Assembly: GCF_003952505.1 (NCBI RefSeq)
Contig: NZ_CP034450.1
Coordinates: 248,001-312,000, forward strand
Source of the DNA: Mesorhizobium sp. M4B.F.Ca.ET.058.02.1.1
Lineage (GTDB): Bacteria > Pseudomonadota > Alphaproteobacteria > Rhizobiales > Rhizobiaceae
Length of the DNA: 64,000 bases
Reading direction: 5' to 3'
The notes beneath the pieces were generated by a model. The model was given only the letters and a program-made list of their open reading frames with translations. It was not told the DNA's origin and made no database searches. Of this stretch, positions 57,993-64,000 are shown piece by piece. A program made the position numbers and the translations under genes. Position 1 is the first letter of the stretch, and each line of letters opens with the position of its first letter.

Positions 57993-59570
57993 TCAAAAAT
58001 CGGTCGGGGCGCCGCCTTCGGCGCGGCGTTTCTCGACGAAGTCGTTGAGTTCTTCGCGGGTCGCCGGGTCCATATAGGGTTCTTCGTAGGACGCCAGCCG
58101 CTCCTTCCAGACCCGGTTGGCCTTTTCGAGCGCCGTTGGCGAACCGGCTTCCGTCCAGCTTTCGAAATTGCGCCAGTCGGAGAGGATTGGCGAGTAGAAG
58201 GCGGTCTTGTAGCGGTCCTGCGTGTGCTGGGTGCCGAAGAAGTGGCCGCCCGGGCCGACCGACTGGATGGCGTCGAAGCCGAGCGCGTCCTCGGACAGGT
58301 CGAGCGGGGTCAGGAACTCGGCCACCATCTGCAGCAGGTCGATGTCGAGGATGGTCTTTTCGTAGGAGCAGCGCAGGCCGCCCTCGAGCCAGCCGGCCCC
58401 GTGCATCATCAGATTGCCGCCGCCCTGGATGGCGCCCCACAGCGAAAAGACGCTTTCGTAGGCGGCCTGTGCGTCGACCGTGTTGGCAGCGCAGGTGTTG
58501 GAGGTGCGGTAGGGGATGTTGTAGCGGCGGGCGAGCTGGCCGCCGACGAGCTGCGCCTTCATGTATTCGGGCGTGCCGAAGGCCGGCGCGCCCGACTTCA
58601 TGTCGACATTGGAGGTGAAGCCGCCATAGCCGACCGGCGCGCCTGTCTTCACCATCTGCGCAAACGCGATGCCTGATAGCGCTTCCGCATTCTGCTGCAC
58701 CAGCGCGCCGGCGATTGTGACAGGCGCCATCGCGCCCGACAGCGTGAACGGCGTGACGATGACGACCTGGCCTTTGCTCGACATCTGGATGATGCCTTCC
58801 ATCATCGGCACGTCGAGCTTGAGTGGCGAGTTGGTGTTGATGATGGTGAAGACGGAAGGCTCTTCCAGCATCTGCTCATGGCTGACGCCGCGCGCGATCC
58901 TGGCGATCTCGATGCCGTCGACATTGCGCTCCTTGCCGAGCGAATAGACGTGGAACACCTTGTCGGTCAGCATGGCGAGGTCGCGGATGCATTCCAGGTG
59001 CCGGACCGAGGGGTGGATGTCGATCGGCTCGACCGGATAGCCGCCGGTGCAGTTGAGGATGTTGTGCATCTGCGCCAGGCGCAGGAAGTTGCGGTAGTCG
59101 GCCTGGTTGCCCGGCCGGCGGCCGCGGTCGAGATCGGAGCAGTTGGGCGCCGAGGCCATCATCGAGAGGATCACGTTGTTGCCGCCGAAGCGCACATTGT
59201 GCGCCGGGTTGCGGGCATGCAGCGTGAATTCCGACGGGCAGTGCGAGATCAATTCGAGGATTAGGTCGCTGTCGAAGCGCACCCGCTCGCTGCCCGCGGT
59301 CACATCAGCTCCATGTTCCTTCATGATGCGGCGCGCTTCGTCATGCAGCACGTCGACGCCGATCTCCTTCAAGACCCGCAGTGAAGCGAGGTGGATCGAT
59401 TCCAATTCGTCGTCGGAAACCAGCCTGGTCGGCGTGAGCGGATTCCTCAGCTGCCGGAAGGGCGGCTGCTCGAACGCAGCCGAGCCGCCGGCGCGCTTGC
59501 CCGCGCGGCCACCACGGCGGGCGCGATCGGTTGCCAGTGCCGGTTCGGCGGGGTGGAGGGCAGCGGTCAT
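57993..59570 (-). CDS. MttB-family (non-pyrrolysine) methyltransferase, second paralog
   Basis: About 525 residues with a basic, Arg/Gly/Ala-rich N-terminal tail. The core matches the first paralog region by region: LKEIGVDVLHDEARRIM, GGFTSNVDMKSGAPAFGTPEY and HGAGWLEGGLRCSYEKT. No amber codon interrupts the pyrrolysine region. The two paralogs differ throughout, including around the central active-site loop, so they probably use different methylated amines. No corrinoid gene adjoins; it may use the protein at 40511-41209. GAGG lies about 6 bases upstream of ATG 59570. It precedes the third FAD/GcvT gene. Confidence 0.87.
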   Translation of the reverse strand: MTAALHPAEPALATDRARRGGRAGKRAGGSAAFEQPPFRQLRNPLTPTRLVSDDELESIHLASLRVLKEIGVDVLHDEARRIMKEHGADVTAGSERVRFDSDLILELISHCPSEFTLHARNPAHNVRFGGNNVILSMMASAPNCSDLDRGRRPGNQADYRNFLRLAQMHNILNCTGGYPVEPIDIHPSVRHLECIRDLAMLTDKVFHVYSLGKERNVDGIEIARIARGVSHEQMLEEPSVFTIINTNSPLKLDVPMMEGIIQMSSKGQVVIVTPFTLSGAMAPVTIAGALVQQNAEALSGIAFAQMVKTGAPVGYGGFTSNVDMKSGAPAFGTPEYMKAQLVGGQLARRYNIPYRTSNTCAANTVDAQAAYESVFSLWGAIQGGGNLMMHGAGWLEGGLRCSYEKTILDIDLLQMVAEFLTPLDLSEDALGFDAIQSVGPGGHFFGTQHTQDRYKTAFYSPILSDWRNFESWTEAGSPTALEKANRVWKERLASYEEPYMDPATREELNDFVEKRRAEGGAPTDF

Positions 59571-59773
59571 GAAAAGCCTCATGGGATGCGAAAGTGAGCG
59601 GCATAATGGACCGCCGCCAATGCCGCCGGTAAGGAGGCGGCGACCACTAGGATTAGGGAAGCGACATGACGGAAGGGCATCCGATCGCCTGCCGTCCCGC
59701 AACGTGAAGCCTGTTACAGTTCCGTCTTTTACTTCCGCTATACTTGTGCGCCGAGCATCTCGAGGGGGTAGCG

Positions 59774-61681
59774 ATGCCTGATGTCATCAAAGTGCGTGCG
59801 GCGACCAACAACGAGGTCGCGTTCCTGGCGTGGGATATTGACGGGATGATCCCGGGCTGCCTCGGCTTCGAGATCGTCCGCCTCTATCCCGACACCGGGG
59901 AGGAGCGCTGCCTGGCGGCGTGGGTGCCGTTCAAGGGACAGCGCAATCCAAGGTGGATACCCCAGGACACCGGCGTCTGGCCGGTGCAGAAGACCTTCTG
60001 GCGCGACCTCACGATGCGCCGGCGCCGCGACAGCATCGATCTGAGGCCGGAAGGCGAGATGATCGCCTATCGCGTGCGCCCGGTTGGCGACATGAAACCG
60101 GGACTCGAACCGGTGCCGGTGTGTCCGGACCAGGTGGTGGACGGCAAACCTGCCTATGCCGGAACGCCGCGGCCGCTCGGCTATCTCGGCCAGGGCGCCG
60201 TCAGCCCGCCGATCTTCCTCGGACAGATGTTCGGCAAGGCGCGGGTCGCCTTCACCAATGGTGTTTTGTCGACGCAGTGGATGTCGCGCGCACTGGCGGA
60301 AGCCGGCATCAAGGTCGGGCAGCGCGATAAGATCAGGGCGGAGCTGCAGAACCCGGCGAGCAAGATACGCGCCTATCTGCATGGAGATGTGCCTGATGTG
60401 CTGACCAGCCTGATGAAGCGGGCCAAGGCCGAAGGTGGCACCGTCAGGCTCGCGCTCTATGAGCTTGGCGACGACGAATTGTGCGACGCGATCGTCGCCG
60501 CCAAGGATGTCGTCGAGGTCATTCTTGCCAATTCGGGCAAAGACGACCAGACGAAGGCCTGGGATTTCGGTAACGCGCCGTTCAGGAAACGCCTGCGCGA
60601 CGCTGGCGTCACGGTGACGGACCGCCTGTTCAACAACAACCATATCGGCCACAACAAGTTCGCCGTCTACCGCGATGCCCAGGGCAATCCACAGGCGGTG
60701 ATGACCGGCAGCACCAACTGGACCTCGACCGGCATCTGCGGGCAATCCAACAACGCCTTCATCCGCGACGACCCGGCGATTGCGGAAGTGTTCAATGCCT
60801 ATTGGGAGCGCATGAAGGCCGACGTCTTCCCACCGCCGGCGAGCGAAAGTGCCGCCGGACATGTGGCGCAAAAGCAGGGCGTGCCGTTTCGCGCGGAAAA
60901 CCACATTTCGAACCCGCTGAACGGCGCCTCGGCACCGCTGGACGGCATGACGGTGTGGTTTTCGCCGAACGATCCCGAGCGTAGCAAGAAGGATATCTCG
61001 GTGCGCCCGGTCGACCTCGCGGACGTCTTCGCCCGCATCAAGGCGGCGAAGCGCGCGGTGCTCTTCCTCGTGTTCAATCCGTCGCGGCTCGGCGAGAACT
61101 CGATCGTTGACCAGGCGGTCGCGGCGGCGAATGCAGATCCGAAGCTGATCGTGCAGGGTGCGATCAGCGACGAGACCGCCATGCCCAACTATGTCGCGCC
61201 GACCAAGGATCCGGTGACTCACAAATCGAACAAGGACGGCAAGTCGCCCTTCGTCTATCCGGAGAAGGTCTGGGAGGCGCCGAACGTCTCGATCGTCAGG
61301 GCGGCAAACCTGACCGGCGCCACAGTCGCCCGCGATTTCCAGGCGGAGGTGCTGACCGTTGGCCACGCCATCGTGCACGACAAGATCGTCATCATCGATC
61401 CGATGGAGGACAATGCCACCGTCATCACCGGCAGCCACAACCTTGGCTACAAGGCGTCGTACGAAAATGACGAGAACCTGGTCATCGTCGAAGGCGACAA
61501 AACCTTTGCCGCCGCTTATGCGGTGCACATGCTCGACGTCTTCGACCATTACAAGTTCCGCGCCTGGCGCCGGACAATCGGAAAGGGGCCTTCGGCCGAC
61601 GACGGGATTTCCATCGACGACAAGTGGCTGAAGCCCTATGCCGACGGCAAGAAGGGGGCGATCGCTCGCTATTTCCCGTAG
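59774..61681 (+). CDS. Phospholipase D-like protein
   Basis: About 635 residues with two PLD motifs: HNKFAVYRD near 295 (His-x-Lys then Asp, one residue longer than the usual spacing) with GSTNWTSTG after it, and HDKIVIID near 535 with GSHNLG after it. Both HxK pairs needed to form one active site are present. It should hydrolyse or transfer phosphodiesters such as phospholipids. GAGGGGG lies 5 bases upstream of ATG 59774. It has no signal peptide. Its neighbours do not explain it. Confidence 0.83.
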   Translation: MPDVIKVRAATNNEVAFLAWDIDGMIPGCLGFEIVRLYPDTGEERCLAAWVPFKGQRNPRWIPQDTGVWPVQKTFWRDLTMRRRRDSIDLRPEGEMIAYRVRPVGDMKPGLEPVPVCPDQVVDGKPAYAGTPRPLGYLGQGAVSPPIFLGQMFGKARVAFTNGVLSTQWMSRALAEAGIKVGQRDKIRAELQNPASKIRAYLHGDVPDVLTSLMKRAKAEGGTVRLALYELGDDELCDAIVAAKDVVEVILANSGKDDQTKAWDFGNAPFRKRLRDAGVTVTDRLFNNNHIGHNKFAVYRDAQGNPQAVMTGSTNWTSTGICGQSNNAFIRDDPAIAEVFNAYWERMKADVFPPPASESAAGHVAQKQGVPFRAENHISNPLNGASAPLDGMTVWFSPNDPERSKKDISVRPVDLADVFARIKAAKRAVLFLVFNPSRLGENSIVDQAVAAANADPKLIVQGAISDETAMPNYVAPTKDPVTHKSNKDGKSPFVYPEKVWEAPNVSIVRAANLTGATVARDFQAEVLTVGHAIVHDKIVIIDPMEDNATVITGSHNLGYKASYENDENLVIVEGDKTFAAAYAVHMLDVFDHYKFRAWRRTIGKGPSADDGISIDDKWLKPYADGKKGAIARYFP

Positions 61682-61712
61682 CCTTTGTCCGCGTGCCTTC
61701 CATGCGCAGTGG

Positions 61713-61905
61713 CCGTTGGCCGGCAATGCCGCCTTCTCGCTGACGTCGGCGCCGGCGGCATTGTCGACCCGCCCGGCGGCGGGGCGCTGATGCAGGCAAT
61801 CGGCCCGCTTGGCCTGCCGGCGGTGATCGTCGGGCTCGATGCGCTGCTGGTGGGTGTTGCGCTCTACAGGTCGGCCAGCCGCGAAGTTCCTGACAGGGTT
61901 TGGCT
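61713..61905 (+). pseudogene. Remnant of an MFS transporter C-terminus, paralogous to the next gene
   Basis: The sequence at 61719-61743 is identical over 25 bases to 62976-63000 in the downstream MFS gene, where it encodes AGNAAFSL. After this the two copies differ and the remnant shifts frame. The frame that continues reads VGAGGIVDPPGGGALMQAIG and further PLGLPAVIVGLDAL, clearly like the VGGILVPPLTGGVMDAIGAS segment of the intact protein. There is no start or N-terminal part. It looks like the leftover 3' end of a deleted or duplicated transporter gene. Confidence 0.72.
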
Positions 61906-61982
61906 GGAGCAAGCGGTTTTCGCGGGCGAGGGGGTTACGGCTGTTCAGCCGAACCGCTAAGGCTGCCGGCGGAGGAATGGCC

Positions 61983-63143
61983 ATGAGCGCTGCGGAAACG
62001 AACAGCGACGAGACAATGCAATGGGCGGCGATCACCGGCGTGATCGCGACCGTCTCGGTCTTCGCCATAGCGCAAGGTTTAAGCTACCCGCTGCTCAGCT
62101 TCATCCTGCAGCGCCAGGGCATCTCGCCGGCGATGATCGGCCTTTCGGCGGCGATGACGCCGATCGGCTTCATCCTGTCCTCGCCGATGATCCCGGCGCT
62201 GGCGCGCCGTTTCGGCCCAGGGCGGACAGCACTTACCTGCGCCGCGCTTTCCGCGCTCGCGCTGGCGCTGGTCGGCTGGACGCAGAACGTCTATCTGTGG
62301 TTCCCGCTGCGCTTCCTGATCGGCGTCGTCACCAACCCGCTCTATGTTCTCAGCGAAATCTGGGTGATCGCGCTGGCGCCACCGTCGCGCCGCGGCCGCG
62401 TCATGGGCGTATATTCGACTGTCATTTCGGCCGGCTTCGCCACAGGTCCGCTCTGCCTGCTTGCGGTCGGCACCGAGGGCTGGCCGCCATTCCTGGTCGG
62501 CATCTCCGCGTTTGTCTTCTGCGGCGGCTGCCTGGCGCTGGTGCTCGGGCGCCTGCCCAAGGTCGACGAGGCCGGACACCAGGTTTCGGTGATGGGCTTC
62601 ATGCCAAAGGCATGGCTGCTGCTCGCCGCCGTGGTCGTGGCCGCCGGCTTCGAGCAGGCGGTGCTGGCGCTGCTGCCGGTCTACGGCACCCACTACGGCA
62701 TTGCCGAGGCCAGCATGTCGGCGCTGCTGTCGGCGATGATCGCCGGCAACATCGCCATGCAGGTGCCGCTCGGCCTGCTGGCCGAACGGCTGACGGCGCG
62801 CCTGGTGCGATTCCTGTGCGTGGCGCTCACCGTGCTCGGCTGCGTGCTGTTGCCGCTGCTCATCGAGACGCCGTTGATCTGGCCCTGCGTGTTCATCTGG
62901 GGGGCTGTCTCCTACGGCATCTATACGATGTCGATCATCGAACTCGGCGAGCGCTTCACGGGCTCGGCGCTGGTCGCCGGCAATGCCGCCTTCTCGCTGA
63001 TGTGGGGCGTCGGCGGCATCCTGGTGCCGCCGCTCACCGGCGGCGTCATGGATGCGATCGGCGCCTCCGGTCTGCCGATCACGCTCGGCACGATTTGCGC
63101 TGCGCTGGCGGTGGCGACCGTTTTACGCAGGCGTGTGGTGTGA
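61983..63143 (+). CDS. MFS transporter
   Basis: About 386 residues with 12 predicted helices. ATG 61983 is 7 bases after GGAGG. Features include SFILQRQGISPAMIGLSAAM (helices 1-2), AAPPSRRG-type loop (LAPPSRRGRVMGVYSTVI), and IELGERFTGSALVAGNAAF in the last third. It is a small-molecule exporter or sugar-type transporter; substrate unknown. A remnant of a paralogous transporter lies directly upstream. Confidence 0.87.
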   Translation: MSAAETNSDETMQWAAITGVIATVSVFAIAQGLSYPLLSFILQRQGISPAMIGLSAAMTPIGFILSSPMIPALARRFGPGRTALTCAALSALALALVGWTQNVYLWFPLRFLIGVVTNPLYVLSEIWVIALAPPSRRGRVMGVYSTVISAGFATGPLCLLAVGTEGWPPFLVGISAFVFCGGCLALVLGRLPKVDEAGHQVSVMGFMPKAWLLLAAVVVAAGFEQAVLALLPVYGTHYGIAEASMSALLSAMIAGNIAMQVPLGLLAERLTARLVRFLCVALTVLGCVLLPLLIETPLIWPCVFIWGAVSYGIYTMSIIELGERFTGSALVAGNAAFSLMWGVGGILVPPLTGGVMDAIGASGLPITLGTICAALAVATVLRRRVV

Positions 63144-63249
63144 ACGAAAGGCCGCTTTCGTCGCGACAAGCTGTCGTTGCCATCTTGAATGTGGGCGTCC
63201 GTGAGGCGATGTAGGCGAAACCGCCTGACAATGCCTTCGGAGATCGCGC

Positions 63250-64000
63250 GTGACCCAATCGACGACAAAGAGCCAGACTGAACCGGCCGCCCACGATCCC
63301 TATCTCTGGCTGGAAGACCGCAGCAGCAAGGAGGCGCTCGACTGGGTGCACGCTCAGAACGGGGTCACCGTCGTCGAATTGCAGGGGGATCCCGGCTACC
63401 AGGCTTCGTTCGAAACCGCGCTCGACCTGATGACGGCCGAGGACAACATCCCGGTCGGAGCGGCAATCAACGGCCATGTGTACAATTTCTGGCAGGACAA
63501 GACCAACGTGCTGGGCCTGTGGCGCCGCACGACGGTCGCTTCCTACAAGACCGAAAAGCCCGAATGGGAGACGATCATCGATTTCGACGTGCTCTCGGCC
63601 AAAGAGGGCGTCAAATGGGTGTTCAGCGGTGCGAGCCGGCTTTACCCGGATTTCAACCGCTGCCTGGTGAGCATGTCGCCGGACGGCGGCGATGCCAGTG
63701 AAATGCGCGAATTCGACATCGCCGCGAAGTCCTTCGTCGAAGGCGGTTTTCGTGCGCCCGCCTCGAAGTCGGGTTTTTCCTGGCTGGACGAGGGCACCGT
63801 CATCGTCTCGGCGGCCTTCGAGGAGGACGACAAGACGCAGTCCGGCTATCCGCGCGTGGTCAAGCTGTGGAAGCGCGGCACCAGGCTTGAAGACGCCACG
63901 CCGATCTTCGAGGCCGACAAGCAGGATCTTGCGGCTGGCGGCGGGGTCGAGATCGACGGCAACAGGCGGCATCTGTTCCTGGCCCGCACCATCGACTTCT
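63250..64000 (+). CDS. Prolyl oligopeptidase family protein (S9), partial: N-terminus only
   Basis: A GTG at 63250 (CGGAG about 7 bases upstream) opens a frame that runs off the right edge after 250 codons. It has AAHDPYLWLEDRSSKEALDW at residues 13-32, the hallmark start of prolyl oligopeptidases, and then a beta-propeller-type stretch (INGHVYNFWQDKTNVLGLWR, SGFSWLDEGTVIVS). The catalytic domain lies outside the window. It should cleave short proline-containing peptides. Confidence 0.88.
   Translation, partial: MTQSTTKSQTEPAAHDPYLWLEDRSSKEALDWVHAQNGVTVVELQGDPGYQASFETALDLMTAEDNIPVGAAINGHVYNFWQDKTNVLGLWRRTTVASYKTEKPEWETIIDFDVLSAKEGVKWVFSGASRLYPDFNRCLVSMSPDGGDASEMREFDIAAKSFVEGGFRAPASKSGFSWLDEGTVIVSAAFEEDDKTQSGYPRVVKLWKRGTRLEDATPIFEADKQDLAAGGGVEIDGNRRHLFLARTIDF

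Noticed and set aside
41484..59570. Pyrrolysine (amber read-through) in the MttB homologs
   Set aside because: Both genes read through the relevant region without an in-frame TAG, and no pylS/pylB-type gene is present in the window.
59738..62068. 776-codon minus-strand open frame opposite the PLD gene
   Set aside because: Antisense shadow of the phospholipase D-like gene; composition and lack of motifs argue against coding.
1..64000. Cobalamin or SAM riboswitches near the corrinoid and methionine genes
   Set aside because: I looked at the leaders of the corrinoid, pterin methyltransferase, bmt and sox genes and found no recognisable B12-box or SAM motif.
1..64000. CRISPR arrays, prophage, insertion sequences, tRNA or rRNA genes
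   Set aside because: No repeat-spacer pattern, integrase/transposase, or cloverleaf/rRNA sequence was seen.

Overview
The window is high-GC (low-60s percent by eye) and densely coded, with short or overlapping gene junctions. The protein set suggests a Rhizobiales alphaproteobacterium, most likely Mesorhizobium or a close relative: heterotetrameric sarcosine oxidase, several GcvT-fused dimethylglycine-dehydrogenase-like flavoproteins, a Bmt-type betaine:homocysteine methyltransferase, DUF1127 micro-proteins, and a repeat with the 'CCTTCTCCCCGT' core. The genus is inferred from overall character; no marker RNA gene is present.

The dominant theme is breakdown of N-methylated compounds (betaines, dimethylglycine, sarcosine) and handling of the released one-carbon units. 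Left end (1-12.3 kb, mostly minus strand): an operon of XRE-cupin regulator, FAD/GcvT demethylating dehydrogenase, homocysteine S-methyltransferase and an aminotransferase cut by the window edge; a nitroreductase; an MFS exporter; and soxBDAG. At 12.5-15.4 kb lie a MscS-family channel and a small secreted protein. At 15.6-23.5 kb a plus-strand operon resembles decaprenyl-phosphoryl-arabinose synthesis: HAD-UbiA, DprE1-like oxidase, small flippase-like protein, SDR, class III aminotransferase, membrane glycosyltransferase and FkbM methyltransferase. At 23.6-32.6 kb are a second FAD/GcvT protein, a GlxA/AraC regulator of the GbdR type, small secreted proteins, DUF1127-type micro-proteins, a LysR regulator and an alpha/beta hydrolase.

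The core of interest is 32.8-43.8 kb: a complete-looking corrinoid methyl-transfer set. It has a RACo/RamA-like activator, a pterin methyltransferase (MtrH/AcsE type), MetF, a MetV-like zinc/Fe-S partner, a small 'virulence factor' family protein, a DUF1638 protein, a corrinoid protein, a non-pyrrolysine MttB-family methyltransferase and an Fe-S protein. I infer that methyl groups pass from a quaternary amine via MttB to the corrinoid protein, then to tetrahydrofolate, and are oxidised by MetF/MetV. Bmt (48.2-49.2 kb) gives a parallel route to methionine. The flavoproteins and soxBDAG would finish demethylation to glycine.

The right part (43.9-64 kb) carries a dienelactone hydrolase, an ECF sigma/VWA pair, an XRE regulator, a membrane desaturase, a PhnD-like protein, an M24 protein with the metal-ligand and catalytic-Asp spacing of the DMSP lyase DddP, a GT39-like protein, a third FAD/GcvT protein, a second MttB homolog, a phospholipase-D-like protein, an MFS transporter beside a paralogous remnant, and the start of a prolyl oligopeptidase.

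Candidate regulatory DNA ties the scattered genes together. An identical 9-2-9 palindrome precedes both the pterin methyltransferase gene and bmt. A TTGCG-N6/8-CGCAA palindrome recurs upstream of the second FAD/GcvT gene, the GlxA-type regulator and the corrinoid/MttB divergent pair. I saw no tRNA, rRNA, CRISPR array, prophage or insertion sequence.
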